This document shows, in pieces, positions 44,937 to 58,725 of a stretch of DNA of 64,000 nt; positions within the stretch are counted from its first letter, which is position 1, and each line of letters starts with the position of its first letter. Origin of the DNA: Neoconidiobolus thromboides FSU 785 (Eukaryota; Entomophthoromycota; Entomophthoromycetes; Entomophthorales; Neoconidiobolaceae); assembly GCA_025603075.1 (NCBI GenBank), contig MU626281.1, forward strand, positions 62,001 to 126,000. The letters run 5' to 3'. The notes under the pieces were generated by a model. That model was not told the DNA's origin. It saw only the letters and a program-made list of their open reading frames with translations, and made no database searches. Both the position numbers and the translations under genes were made by a program.

Positions 44937-46717
44937 GTTCAGATCTATATATTTTTACTAATAAAATAATAAATTATTAGCGTTCTTTCATATAACTTCA
45001 TGGGCAGGATACAACGACAGTTGATAATTTAATGCCCTAATTTAAAATAAAACATATAAAAAGTTGGGGAACGTTAAAAGATCCCTTATATTCATTAGTT
45101 AGTATTCTATAAACTAAACTGTATATCAAGTTTTTCAAATACAGAACAAAAGCCAAAACAATCGAAGATTTCTAGAAAAAAGCCAAGAAATAACAAATTA
45201 CCAACTTAATGTAGTGGGAAATAATGTCTAAAATCGAAACTTTTAATTTTTTATCATTTTTGGCTTTTACTATAAAAAATAAGATATTTGAATACAAATA
45301 TCTCTTGCATTATGAAGAGATTAACTACATAAGTCTATCTTTTACTGAATAATATAGCTTATGATAAAACTTAATAAAAAAATTTATGGAAAAAAGCATA
45401 GGCAATAATTAATAAGAGGATGAAATATGACTAAAACGAATAACTTTCAAAATTAAATAAACAGCAGTAAATGAGAGTAATAATTTAATAGCGATATATA
45501 TACAAACAAGTGAAAAACATGAGTTTTAGATAATTTTTTAATAGTTTTGTCTTATCAGTTAGATTTTTTACCATCATTTATACCATTAGTTATACACAAA
45601 TTCAATTTGTTATTATACTAAAGCAGGTAGAGATAATAATAAGGGCCCGATTGCCAATCATGTCAAATAAATAAAATATATATGGGAGTGTTTTTTTTGA
45701 TTTCATTATTTTTTCCATTTTTTAGGTACTAATTGAGTGGAAAGATTGTTAGTAAAATTCTTAAACACAAAAAAACACCCCCATATGGTTTAGTTTACAA
45801 CTATCCATAACCTACTAAAGTAAAAGTTATCTACAAAACTTATAAGACTAGATTACTATTGTGAAAGTTATAGCTTATATTTAAAAACTGTAGTCATAAT
45901 CTTAAAAAATGCTATTTCTTATTAAGGTATCAATATAGCTTGGCTGTAAACCTTGCCCTAACTATATTAAGTTAAATCATTTCTTTATTGTTTTGTTTTG
46001 TTTAAAGGATGATTATCTTAAGATCTATATAATAGTTATACTTGGCATTCATTACTACTAGTTGACTTTCCTCAATAACAAGGATTTAAAGGTCCTATAC
46101 TCGATCTCATTAATTAATTATTCTTATAAATATTCAAAAAAAAACACTACTATAACCTTCATATTTAATAAATGATTTTTTTGATTTGTTTTTCTTAAAA
46201 AAAGAACTATTTGTAAAATCATATTAACTTTTGTTATCCCTTCTTCGGATCTTTTTTCAATCTTCATTATATCACATCATTAGTTTGGCTTATTATTTCT
46301 AAATTGGCAATGAACTTTTGATTTCTAGCCTTGGCTATTTTCTTGGCAGGACAAATGGTAGATTTAGTTTCCGTTTAAGAGAATAAATGGTACCAAAATA
46401 GTAGCGTGTTTGAAATTATAATTTATATTCAAATTAATAAAGCTCAAATCCCTATTAACTACCTTATATCCATTCTTATTATTCTTTAATTTAAATTCGC
46501 CAAGAGATTTAATATTCAATTAAAGCATCAATTTAAGAAATTGATACTCTCAAGTTCCCTTTTAAATACCAACAACTTTCTCATTTTTAATGATTGCCTA
46601 GAAAAGGCTAAGAATTTATACAATGTTCTTTATTAAATGACTTTAAATAATCGATATAAATACTACTACTTTTCAATCAGATATTTACAAAATTAAAATA
46701 TAAAATACAAAATTAAA
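44937..46717. other. Gene-free region with one MITE
   Basis: It holds the MITE at 45684 and the upstream region of the PacC-like gene. Nothing else was recognised. Confidence 0.5.
45680..45786 (-). mobile_element. MITE copy, ATAT duplication
   Basis: Body 45684-45782, flanked by ATAT. The ends GGGAGTG and CACCCCC are better matched to each other than in most copies. Confidence 0.85.
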
Positions 46718-47215
46718 ATGCATATCTGTGAATGGAATGATTGTAAAATTCAATTTGGGGATGCTCAAGAATTACAAGCTCATCTTGTAGTTCATCATAT
46801 TGGCCGAAAAGTTACTCGAAATTTATGTTTAAATTGTCATTGGAGAAATTGTACTTCTATTTTTCATAAAAGAGATCATATTATTTCTCATATCAAAATT
46901 CATTTGGATCACAAACCATATATGTGTAGAGTAAGTTTTCTTCTTTTAATATTGTAGTTTAATTATTAATCTTTTATTTAGGATTGTCCAAAAAAGTTCA
47001 AAAGGCCACAAGATTTAAAAAAACATGAAATAAGGAGGCATAAGGAGAGAGTTTATACTAGTGATACAAGGCCAAGCTCAGAAGAAAAGAGTAGTGAAAT
47101 CCATAGTATGGATCTATTAAGTTTAATCAAAACTGACGAATCCCATCTAATAAATAAGGAGCAATCCGAATTTTACTCATATAAAAGTCCAACAATAAGT
47201 TTTATTATCAATTAG
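46718..47215 (+). CDS. Short PacC/Rim101-like three-finger protein, 148 residues
   Basis: Two exons (46718-46930, 46982-47215). The three C2H2 fingers follow the PacC/Rim101 pattern closely: CEWNDCKIQF..HHIGRK, CHWRNCTSIFHKRDHIISH and CPKKFKRPQDLKKHEIRRH. VGRK, KRDHI and FKRPQDLKKH are diagnostic in PacC. PacC/Rim101 governs the response to ambient pH and is activated by proteolytic removal of a long C-terminal region. Here almost nothing follows the third finger (about 55 residues, Ser/Glu-rich), so the protein resembles the processed form and would not need pH-dependent cleavage. It could also be a paralogue beside a full-length PacC elsewhere. The intron splits finger 3 just before its first cysteine pair. 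Confidence 0.8.
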
Positions 47216-48294
47216 TTGTATCTTTCTATAATAAATAGCGTTTTTATTTAAGTAATTGTTAATTTTACAATATTATTTTAATATTGCACTAATAATAGAA
47301 CTAAATAAAATGGTATAAAATTCAATTTATAATAATAATGATGTTGTAATAAATATGTTACAAAATCTAGATTCTATTAAAACAAAAACAAAAATAAAAG
47401 AAATAATGGGGAAGATATGTAAACTGCTTACTCTTCAAAAACTACCAAAAGTAGCTAATTATAAAAAATCCGTTCAACGATTTTAAATTAACTCTTTATA
47501 GTTAAAAAAACAAGTCAATAACTTTTATAAATTTAATTTAAGTTAGTTCATAGACAATGGCTAAGTTTAAAGTGAATAGAAGCTGCAGAATAATAAAATT
47601 AAGAGGTGTCGATAAAAGCCGAATTGTTAATTACACTTTACTTTTCACTATTGTTTTATTTCTGTCTATATTTAAAGCTATGCTTAAATATTCCCAGGTT
47701 TCAAACCATGCAAATTATATAATTTGATAAAAATATATAAAATAATAGTTTATATTGAATTTTTTTAATGAATATCGGTTTATTTATCTCATGATCTTAT
47801 CTTCCTGAGTAGTAAAAATAAAAAATTAAAACAAAGATAAAATTACATATTTGATAGCATTTTAATAGCATTCCAATACTAGTAAATATTTAATAGACAT
47901 TAAATTCATGTTCAATTTAAATTTAATATGTTTTAGAAATCCTAATAGTTTTGAATAAAATTATAGATATGTGGTTAAGTTTAAATAGGAATCATAGGTC
48001 GATTTTACACCAATCATCATCATGTTCACTGTGTAACGGAAATAACATTGGTTCCATAATGAAAATAATCCACTAATATGCCAAAATCTATGTTATTAAT
48101 TTAATTGATTGGTTCTAACTTCCAATTAGAGAAATTTTTAAATTCATAGTAAATATGTTAATGAATAAGATGTGCCACTTTTGACTCCAATAATTTGCAG
48201 TTTGATACCAATTAAAAATCATTTTTTATTTCAAATTTTACTAATTGCTTTTAAATTAATATTTTTTTAACTCTTAATTATTTTATGGAATAAT
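47216..48294. promoter_or_regulatory. Upstream region of the Bem2-like gene with CCAAT boxes
   Basis: TTACACCAATCAT at 48005-48017 combines the TTACACCA element with a CCAAT box, about 280 bases before the start. A second inverted CCAAT lies near 48108. A 57-codon ORF at 47557 is not convincing. Confidence 0.45.
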
Positions 48295-51200
48295 ATGACC
48301 GCTTATAATGTTACCAATAGGAGGCAACCAAAAGGTAATAATACTCACAATTCCCGTCCACATACCGTATTTGGTTCCCAATCGTTAAACTCAATGTTCG
48401 GAAAAAGTCCAAACGGTCATATGTCAAGATTGGAAGACTTACCAGAAGAAGGTGAGTTGAGTTATAACCGCAAAAATTCAACTTCTTCCGTAAACACCTT
48501 TAATGGCGTTCAATATGCCGATCGCTCTTTTTCAAGTGGTCAATCCAATTTAGCAATTAAACTTGGAAACGCCAATTATAGCTTGGAAAGCCTTAATTCT
48601 ATTAGCTCGAATGCCGAAGAAAATACATTAGCAAAATTAACAAGTAAAAATAAACATGAAAGTTCAACATCAATCATTAAAGAAGGTTACTTAAATAAAA
48701 AGGTGGATATGATACCTGGTTCAGTTACTAATACATTAACGAGAAGCTGGAAATTATACTATGTTACTTTACTTGGTGCTAAACTTTCATTTTATAAACC
48801 ACCGACCGAAGCGGAAGTACGTAATTCAATTGCTTTTTCAACTAGTAGCCTTGGTTCTAGTTCCCCTCTATCTTCCTCCCCATCAAGTGTCTTTTCGAAA
48901 ACTTCAAGGAGTCCTTCGTCCACTGGTATGCCCTTAATTCCCGCCACATTCGATTCTAATGCAAGATCACTCCTATTTTCATCAACAAGGACTTCTAAGC
49001 CACTATCAGAAAAATATGTTTATGGTGATATTTTTACCGAGGTGGATGTTTTGCATTTTAAATTTAAACGATATACCTGTTTACTTATATTTGATGAACT
49101 TTTAATGGTATTTAAAAGACGATGGATTCGTAACAATCGTACAAGTATTTTTAATGCGGTTAATGATGCTTTAAAAATTGGTAGTCCTGGAAATTTAAAT
49201 GAAGAGATGGATCCTAGTAAAGGTTCATTTACAAAATGGAAACATCATGCAACGTACAAATTGAAGGATTGTGACGTCATTGATGCTTCATCAACAGTAT
49301 TTAATACAGGTAACGGTTCTAGTCGTAATCCAATGTTTAGTCATACTAATTCTTCCGCCTCATCGATATCTACACTTACTCCACAAAACGATTATTCTAC
49401 CCCATTAGCATCAGGAAAAGTCCAAGCTTTCCAACTTTTTATTTTAGATAAAGTAAGGACAACTAGACTTTTTGTAGCTCCAAATTCAGAATCTAAATTA
49501 GCATGGACGTCTCGTTTATCTGCTTCAAAAGAACTACCAGCTTCTGAAGTACTTCCAATGTCTTTACCAGATGAAAGTATGATGAATGAAATGAATTCTT
49601 CATTTTCTAGAGGCGATGGTGCATCCTTTACTTCAGAAGCATTATCAACTGTCGATCCTAACCAATCGAAACAAATTTCTACTTTAGATTCACATCCAGA
49701 ATTACTCTTTAATTGTGCATCAGAAAATGCTCATAGTTTATCTAGATTTATTATAGAATCTGGAACCGTTGACGCACTTATTCATGAAGCTATTTTTGCA
49801 TCCAAAACATATAAAAATGGAACGAATTACCGTGAAGTATTTTTATTCACTTATCCTTTATTCACTACTTCATCAGCTATATTGGATATGTTAAAACATT
49901 ATAGAGAATTACTTCCAAGAAATGAAGTTGATTTCACAAGTGAAGATCAAGAAATTAATTTAAGAATTGCTGAATTTATTGCTGCTTGGTTATCATTAAG
50001 TTCCTTTATTATTTGTGAAGATACATTTATTAATCTAGAAAGTTTCATAAAACAAAATTTAATATCAATTGAATCAAGATTTAATTTATTATCAATTTAT
50101 ACCAATTTAAAAACCAAATTTGAACATTTACAAAATGAAGTATTAGATAGCCCAAATCCAACAGATCCAGGAATAGCGGAAGTTAATCAAAACAACTTAT
50201 CATCTTTAATAAAAACTGGTTTAACACCTTCCGTATTTTTGAAAATGGATCCACAGGAATTAGCTCAACAATTATACGCTTTTCATTATCAAGTGATCGG
50301 TAAATATTCAGAAAGCTTAGGGGATCCAAAATTAATATTAGGTTTAATTAATAGTGGTCTTAATATATTTTCTTATTCTTCACCAAAACATCATTTTTTA
50401 ACTAAATTGATTTATCATCATTTATTTTTTGCAACTCCTTCTTCAGCACCCTCTCGTAGAGCAGCTATTTTAAATCAATGGATTCAAGTGGGCCATATGG
50501 CGCGTGATTTAGGTGATATGACTTCATGGATAGCTATTGCAATTGCTATTTGTTCTCCAGTAGTTACTAGGTTAAGTGAAACTTGGCGAAGTGTAGATAA
50601 GCGATTAATTAAATTAGTAACTAAACGATGGGTACCTGTGTTGTTAGATTTGGGATTATATTCACCTTTACATCCAGGTAAACCGAATCCACCTAAATGT
50701 ATGGTATTATTGCAAGAACCAAGTGCTAAAAGATCACCCACTAAATTTATTATACCTTATTTTGGAGCATTAAAGCATTTTGTTTTGAAAGTGGTGAAAA
50801 AAAATAGCCAAGTCGATAATTTTAATGAACAAAATGGGATGCGATATGAATTTAATGGGTTTCATGAAGTTTATTCGATTGCCCAAGCATTACAAAGTCA
50901 ATGGCCATATTCTTTAAGTCATGAAGCTTATAAAAATACAACGTGTCCATTTAAAATTAAAAAAGTTTATTTTGATTATTTTGAAAGTATAAGTTCAACA
51001 AATAATAAAGATCAAGGTTCATTTGGTGGTGAAATCGGATCGGATTATCTTCAAGAAAGTTTACACAAAAGATCTTTAATTTGTGAAATGTCCTTTGTAG
51101 ATGATTATATTACTAATGAAAAAAATCCATCCCGATTAATCTCAGCAATTGTGTCTTTAAAATTTCCAAAATCATTACCCAATTCACCTTTATTTATTGA

Positions 51201-54200
51201 TTTAATTTCCTCTCACTTTCCACTTAATAATAGTAACATTGGCTTAGACAATAGTAATTTTGGAGCTGGAAATAATAATAATGAAAATGGGTTATTTAGA
51301 AAACGTACCCAATCAGTTCCTGTTTCTGCTTATTCAAGTCCAGTTTCAAGAGAATCCGCTAGAAAAGTGAGTTCCAATCAATTTGATAACTATGACAATA
51401 AATTAGCATTGAGTAAATTGGGAGCTTTAAAAGAATCCCTCTTATTAGTTAAAGACCATTCTTTAATTTTATTTAAAGTACCAAAAAAGGAATCGGCTCA
51501 AGGTAAATTTTTATAATAACTATTTAACAGTTTATTATATTTTAATATTCAATTATTAATTTTTATTTTTATTAGATCCATTAGAAGATTTAAATCATCT
51601 TTCATTAGGAAATTCGACGATTAATGATAATTTAATTGAAGTTCAAGTATGTTCTGGTAAAATTGAAGAATTAGTAGAAATACTAGTTTATGGATTGAAT
51701 CAATATTCACCTTATTTATTAAATTATAAAGAAAATCCATTATATGGAGGATCTAATTTATTAAAGTTTGATAGTGAAGAATACCGAGAAATCTTTTTTT
51801 GTACATTTCGAAGTATAACAACACCAAAAAGATTATTTGAATTATTAAAAGAGTGTTTTAATAAATCTTTGTCAAAAGTTATGACGAATTCCAAACCAAG
51901 TGAAGATCTATTTCAACAAAGTGTCAAAGAAGAAGCTCAAATATTAGATATATTTAAATTTTGGATTACTTATCATTTTCATGATTTCCTTGATTCTCCT
52001 GATTTATTAGAGTTAATATTTATCTTTTTACATTCTTTAAGTGAAAGAATGAGTAATATATTAGATAAATCCATTTCAGAAGCTGCTTCCGAATTACATA
52101 TTTTATGTGAAACACGTTCATTAACACCCATTGTAAGTTCAGGTAATAAAGTAAAAGAAGAAAGAAATGAACCTGTATTTCGTACACCATATGCATTAAT
52201 GAATTCACCTGCTGGTTCTACTGAAAATTTATTAGCTGCAACTGCATCAGTACCATACCAAGTATCTTCATGGGACTTAGATTTATATACTGAAAATCAA
52301 TTATTAGATGCTTTTCATCATTTTATTGCACCAATGCTTAAAAAAGCTACCCCTAAAGATTATTTATTAAGTAGTTCGTTATTAGAAGCACAAAGTATAA
52401 GTAATTGGTCATGGTTAAGTTCAAGTAAACCATTGTCCTATTCAGAAGATGAAACAGCAATTTCAGATATATTTAGTTTATTGGAGAATTGTAGAAGAAG
52501 ATGTACTATATTAAATTCCACTAATAATTCTACTCAAAATCAAAATCAAACTTCATTAACTTGTGATCGAGTGTTAGTATCTTTATTTCCAAGACCAATT
52601 GCTGATCTTTGGCAATTTAGAGATAAAATAAGAACGTGGGCTATTCAACAAGTTTCAATTGAATTAAAAATAGAAGAAAGAATTGAAAGAATTATTAAAT
52701 TAATTAAAATGGTTATTATTTGTCGAAGAAAAATGATAGATTTAGCTAGCTCCCATTATCAATTATTAGCTGAATTAATGTCATTGCCTCAAGAAGAAAT
52801 TGAAAAATTACTAAAAAATTATCAATTACCTTCTTTTGTTGAAAGAGGTTTATTAAGTGGTTTAATTAGTCCAGAGAGTAGGTGTTTCAATCGAGCTTGG
52901 AATGAAATCGCATCAAAATATAATGTACCAATTGATGATTTAAACCCATTAATTGAGGCTATTGAACGTACACTTGAAGAAGATCTACCACAAATTGAAA
53001 TTGTAACTCCTTGTGTAGGTTATGTATTTGAAAGTATTTGTTCTATTATAAGATCTTTACCAGACCATTCAGCAGCTTCAACATCCATATTAAATTTTTC
53101 AAAGAGAACAGTTATCTATAAGTTGTTACAATGTTTTACAGAATGGGTCGGTATAGCTACAGTTAATCCACCTAACCGTAAAGGTTTTGATACAATGAAA
53201 TTATTATCTGGTTTAGAAGCATTAAAGAAGCCGGATTGGGTAATGGTCAAACAAATAGCATCTGCAGAAAATGGTAATACACACTCGAACTATGCCACTA
53301 GTATCTATCATTATGCCACAGGAACCGGTTCTTTTAGACGAATTTTTGGAACTATTGTAAGTGAACAGTTGGAAAAACAAAAATTAGAAAATCGAGAAAG
53401 GGAAAAAGTAATGCGAGAAGTGAAAGCTCATCAATTAGAAATGTTAAAAAAACAACAAGAACAAGCTAAGTTGTATGATAAACAACAAAAAGAACAGCAA
53501 GTTCGTAAAGCAAAAACAAAAGAATTGATGAAAATGGCCTCCCTCTATAAAACCGTTCAATCTTCAGGTGATACTTCTTTATCACTTTCGAAATTTTCAA
53601 GTATTACTTCCAAAAAACCAGTGCATGTTATTAAGCTCATTAATTCAACTACTATCGTGGATGAAGGTTATACAAAAAGGGATTTTGTTATTCGAATTAT
53701 TACTGAGGAAGGAGGGGAATATTTAATTCAATGTTTAGATAAAGTGGATATGGATGAATGGGTACATGTAATCAATGTAGCAGCTCAACAAGCAGCAGCT
53801 AGAAGAGTTACTTTATTAGCTCAAGATTTAAGTTCATTAAATGAAGAAGATAATTCTACTTCAATTGTTACAGCAAAATCAAGGAATTCAGGTAACTTTT
53901 TTTAAATTTTTATTTGTATCTATTATGAACTGAGATTTTAATGTATTATTTTTTATTAGTGTTTGGTGTTGAATTGAGTAAAGTTATGAAAGATAAAGAA
54001 TTACCATTAGTAGTAAAAAAATGTATTGCTGAAGTTGAAAAAAGAGGATTAGATGAGGTAGGTATCTATCGAGTACCTGGCTCAGCTTCAAGAATTAGTG
54101 CTTTATGTAAAGCATTTGATGAAGGTAAGATTTAAATTAGAATGAATGATTAATGGGATATAATATTAATTGTATTTTCAATTAGATTCCGAAAGTATGG

Positions 54201-54801
54201 ATTTAACACAAGATGAATGGGGAGATATTAATGTAGTTGCATGTACCTTAAAACAATATCTAAGAGATCTACCAGAACCTATAGCTACTTACGAACTGTA
54301 TGATAGTTTTATTAGTGCTGTTAGTAAGTATTTTTTTATTTCAATATTAATTTAAAAGTAAGGTATTAATAATGAATTTAGCTGTTGAAGATTATGATGA
54401 GCGCTTATTTGCAATTAAAGATGTGTTACCAAAATTACCAGAACAAAATTACATCTTTTTAAAAACATTAATTGAACATTTGGAACAGTAAGTTTTGATT
54501 AAATTTAATATGTAAACAATAACTTAATTATTCGTTATTTCCTCTTAGTGTCACCGATTTTGAAGAAACAAATCATATGTATGCAACTAATTTAGCTATT
54601 GTATTTGGTCCCACTATCTTTCGACCACCACCAAGTGAGTCCAGCTTTGCTTTATCTATGGCTAATTTAGGTCATCAACAAAATTTAGTTAAAAATTTAA
54701 TATTACAATACCATTGGTTATTTGATGTGGAGGCAGAAGTGGAAGAAAGCCATGATGATACAATGATTACCATTACAGAACCAATGGAAGGGGAACATTA
54801 A
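48295..54801 (+). CDS. BEM2: Bem2-like Rho GTPase-activating protein (PH, RasGEF-like, PH, RhoGAP)
   Basis: Six exons (48295-51502, 51576-53891, 53960-54124, 54186-54323, 54382-54487, 54549-54801) encode 2061 residues, similar to yeast Bem2 (2167). In order: a Ser-rich N-terminus; a split PH-like domain (about 127-415, EGYLNKK..SWKLYYV and later AFQLFILDK); RasGEF N-terminal and RasGEF-like regions (about 469-880), with a second REM-like stretch near 1128; a Lys/Gln-rich coiled coil (about 1665-1725); a PH domain (about 1750-1812, ending MDEWVHVINVA); and a C-terminal RhoGAP domain (1842-2045). The arginine finger is R1879 in GIYRVPGS, with LKQYLRDLPEP and NLAIVFGPTIF also intact, so GAP activity is expected. 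In yeast, Bem2 turns off Rho1/Cdc42 at the cortex to control budding and morphogenesis. The introns cluster in the RhoGAP part. Confidence 0.92.
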
Positions 54802-55971
54802 GGATATAATGGAATAAACAGCATTGAGTATGTTATTGATTATTTGAGGATTTAATAAGATATTTGGCATTGAAAAAGAAGGATTGGATGTACGATGGAT
54901 TGGGAATAAGGACGAGAATGATTGATTGATTGAATGGTCAATAATCAATTTTATATTTTTTTATTTTTTTATAGTATATATATTAACGATAAATAATCTA
55001 ATTTAAATTTCTTTATTAATAAATTTTTAATATCTTTTTAATGTATTCTTTTTATTCTTGATTTTTTTAATAGGTTATTATTCTTTCTGATAACGTTTAA
55101 AGTATTAAATATTTAAATAATTAAGCTGGATTTCTCAAATCCTTACTAATGGGATCTTAATTTAAGAATCAACCATTGATTGGCTCTCTCCGATTTGTAA
55201 GAAAATTTTTTTCTCAAAATTTTTATAAATTTGAAAGTTTCATTATCATAGAAAATCACTTTTTGAATCGAATTTGTAAGTAAACTATTAACTACTTTAA
55301 TAAAAAAATTTCATTAAAATCCCAATGATGATCCAACAACATACCGGTTTTGATATTTTTTATAAAAATAAATGATGGACCAACTATCTCTAAGAAGCCC
55401 TGAGTTCTTTTAAATGTTAACAAAACAATGATCTAGTGTCACTTATTAATCTTCATTTCTTTAGTTTTTCCACATATATCAATGATTGTACAAAAAATCA
55501 TTTATATTCGGTCTATCAGTAAAAACTAATAGGTAAGTGGTTTTTTTATCTGATCTATGATAACAATAGCATGATGAAATAAAATTTTTAATTTAATCTG
55601 TCAATCCGCTGAAAACGCCCAGGTTGCTGGAGTTTATTGACGAGTATAATGATTCTGAAATTGTTTTATTACTCTTATTTTGATTTTATGTAAGCATCTT
55701 ATTAACCTGCTTGTTTTTTTATAGATACCCTTGTCTTACCTTATGTACTATATATTTGTAAATTATGAAATAAAATAAACCTTAATTAATATACTCTTTT
55801 TATTTGTCCCAATTTTTTAAATAAAGGCACCTGTTTGAATTTAAATAACTTAATTTACCTTAGATTTCTATCAATATCTAAAACTAGAAACTTCAAAAAA
55901 ATAAAGTCAAATATTAAATTTTCAAATAACTGCCATTTATTTATACTAACAATTCAAAAAAAATTATTTTT
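54802..55971. other. Convergent intergenic region
   Basis: 1.2 kb between the Bem2-like and SmF 3' ends. AT-rich DNA with no repeat of the main families and no gene seen. Confidence 0.5.
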
Positions 55972-56587
55972 TCATTCCATGGCTTCTTCTTTAACTTCTT
56001 CTTTTAATTCTTCATCAGCTCCACGGATATATAATACATTATTACACCTAATAATTAAAATAAAATTATTAATACACATTCCGAGATAAAAAATTCAACT
56101 TTTTACCTTATCAATACTTCCCCAACTTGAGCACCTATTCCATCTTCAAATTCTTCAGCTGAGTTTAACTATAAAAATTCAAATATTAATAGGTAATAAA
56201 AATAAAAAAATAAAAATAAAATTAACAATAAAAAACAAGTAGAAACAATAACCATGTAGATAAATCAATTATTACTAATAATGCTTACTTGTAAATTCAT
56301 ATAAGAATCAACCGAAGTTAAAAAACCTTTGTATTCTAAACCCCACTTGAGTTTGACTACTACGGCTTTTCCAGTTAAATTTTGTAAAAAGGGTTTGGGA
56401 TTGACGGGGATTAACTAATAAATAGAGAAATGAGATTAGCATTTGTTGTTTTGTGAGTGGATTTTTCAATGAGATTGATAGCTTGGTTATTTGAAATTTG
56501 AAGTTGTGGTTTTTTAGTGTTGAGTTTTGAAAACGATTTTGCTAAAACCGTGAATATGCGGTATATAATTATACTTACACTTGACAT
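55972..56587 (-). CDS. Small nuclear ribonucleoprotein SmF
   Basis: Four exons on the minus strand (56579-56587, 56289-56414, 56107-56168, 55972-56047) encode 90 residues. The first exon is only MSS. The Sm fold is complete: [36 protein letters not shown] (Sm1) and [15 protein letters not shown] (Sm2), matching SmF throughout, including the NPKPFL start and the FEDG motif. SmF is one of the seven proteins of the ring bound to U1, U2, U4 and U5 snRNAs in the spliceosome. The C-terminus adds a short Glu/Lys tail. The gene is divergent from DPH1 with 223 bases between starts, so the promoter is shared. Confidence 0.95.
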
Positions 56588-56810
56588 AGTCTGATTATTG
56601 TTTTACTTTTTTTAACTTTTGGTTAAAGAATGAATTTGATTTCTAAAAATTGAATTTGAATGAATCTAAAAATCCAAAATAAACTTCATTTATGCAGCTT
56701 TATTTTAGGACTTTGGGACTTAAGTTCCTTTTTTTGCAATTCATTTTTTTAGGAATTTTAGTTTTGAAATTTCCAGTTACTATTTTTATTCAATCAAAGT
56801 AAATAAATAA
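56588..56810. promoter_or_regulatory. Bidirectional promoter of SmF and DPH1
   Basis: 223 bases between two divergent start codons, T-rich toward SmF and A-rich toward DPH1. No CCAAT box was seen, unlike several other promoters here. Confidence 0.6.
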
Positions 56811-58725
56811 ATGGATTTGACAACAATCAAAAAAGGGATAGAAGATATTGAAGGTAGATACTAGATAGTAGCCAATACGAAAAAGATCATTTTAAAAAAA
56901 ATTCCTAATAGATAATGCCACCGCTCCAAAATCTCGAGCTAGTAACCGTCGATTATGGAACCAAATACCAGAAGATATATTAAATGATGAGTTGTTAAAT
57001 ATGGCAATAAAACAAGTATGTATTATTTATTTAATAAAAAATTTAAAAAATAGTAATCAATTTGACAAAAATTAGTTACCTTCCAATTATAACTTTGAAA
57101 TTCACAAGAGTATTTGGCAAATTAAAAAATTTGGAGCTACAAAAGGTAATAATATACATATATATCTTATTAAACTAGTTTATTATTATCAATATCAAAA
57201 AACTAATCCCTATCCTTTATAGTGGCTTTACAATTCCCTGAAGGTATATTAATGTTTGCTTGTACTATAGCGGATATATTGGAAAGGTAAATAAAAAATA
57301 GCTTTTAATAAGAAATATTTAACTTAAATATTTAACTAGATTCTGTGACGTAAAGACAGTAATAATGGGGGATGTAACTTATGGTGCATGTTGTGTAGAT
57401 GATTTCACAGCTAAAGCATTAAAGTGTGATTTTTTATTACATTATGGACATTCTTGTTTAGGTAAATGAATTTAAAATATTTCATTTCATTTTTGTTAAT
57501 TTATTTTATTAAATTCTATATTCTAATTTTAAAAATTTATTAGTTCCTGTTGATATTACTAGTATAAAGACATTATACATCTTTGTTGATATCAGTATTA
57601 ATATCCAACATTTCATTGATACTGTAGAATATAATTTTGAAGTTGGTAGTAAATTAGCCTTAGTAGGTACAATTCAATTTGGTACTGCTTTACAAGTAAG
57701 TATTTTATCAACGTTTATTATTAAACCATCAAATTATTATTATTTATTTATTTTTAAAATAATAATTAGGCTTCATATCAATTACTTTCTAAAAATTATC
57801 AAATTTTAATACCACAAAGTAAACCATTAAGTCCTGGTGAAATATTAGGTTGTACGGCACCAAAAATTAACTCACAAGATGCATTGATGTAAGTGTAATA
57901 TGCCCTCTTCCTAGTAATTTAATACAATTCTAATATCTTCCATAAAATACTAGCTACCTAGGTGATGGTCGGTTTCATTTAGAAGCTGCTATGATAGCTA
58001 ATCCTGATTTACCAGCTTATCGATATGACCCATATAATCAAAAATTTACTAGAGAATATTATAACCATAGTGAAATGCATGAAATAAGAGAGTTTGCAAT
58101 CCAACAAAGCAAAAAAGCCAAAAATTTTGGTATCATTTTAGGTACCCTTGGTAGACAGGGTAGTAATCGAGTTTTAGAAGTAAGGATTTTTCTATAGTAG
58201 AGATTTTAATTGATAATGTTTTATTTCTAGGCATTGAAAGAGAAGATTGAAGATAAGGGATTAAACTATAGTATTATTTTATTATCTGAAATCTTTCCAA
58301 CCAAATTAAATGAGTTTGAAAATATTGATGTGTAAGTATTAACAGCTATAACACTATTAGTCAACTAATTAATCTTTTTGATTTTGTTAATTATTAGTTT
58401 TGTTCAAATAGCTTGTCCTCGGTTAAGTATTGATTGGGGTTATGCATTTAATAAGCCCTTATTAACTCCTTATGAAGTTAATGTTGCTTTAGATAATATT
58501 GAATTTCAAGATGTTTATCCAATGGACTTTTATGCTAATGAATCTTTAGGAAATTGGACACCAAATCATAATAATCATTTAAAAAATAAAAATAGAAATA
58601 AGAAGAATGAGAAAGTACTAAGTACAAAGAATAAGACGAGTGAGAAAGATAAGGAGGATAATGGATGTTGTGGAAGTAAAAATAAAAAAGAAGAAGGTGG
58701 GTGTTGTGGTCGTAAGGTGGTGTAA
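56811..58725 (+). CDS. DPH1: Diphthamide biosynthesis protein 1 (3-amino-3-carboxypropyl transfer)
   Basis: Ten exons: 56811-56853, 56912-57015, 57076-57145, 57223-57286, 57340-57461, 57544-57695, 57770-57888, 57954-58179, 58231-58331, 58398-58725. They join in frame to 442 residues (yeast Dph1 is 425). With Dph2 it makes the iron-sulfur radical-SAM-like enzyme that starts diphthamide formation on elongation factor 2. The family landmarks are [58 protein letters not shown] and [12 protein letters not shown]. The cluster cysteines are expected among C111/C112, C213 and C340. After the core, a tail of about 35 residues is Lys/Asn-rich and ends with two GCCG motifs 10 residues apart, which could bind metal. 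Confidence 0.95.

Noticed and set aside
47557-47727. 57-codon ORF upstream of the Bem2-like gene
   Set aside because: Short, no similarity recognised, no support from splice sites.
51695-51697. Separate gene starting in the middle of the Bem2-like locus
   Set aside because: The apparent start is TTG; the frame extends upstream to a good acceptor at 51575 and joins exon 1 in phase.
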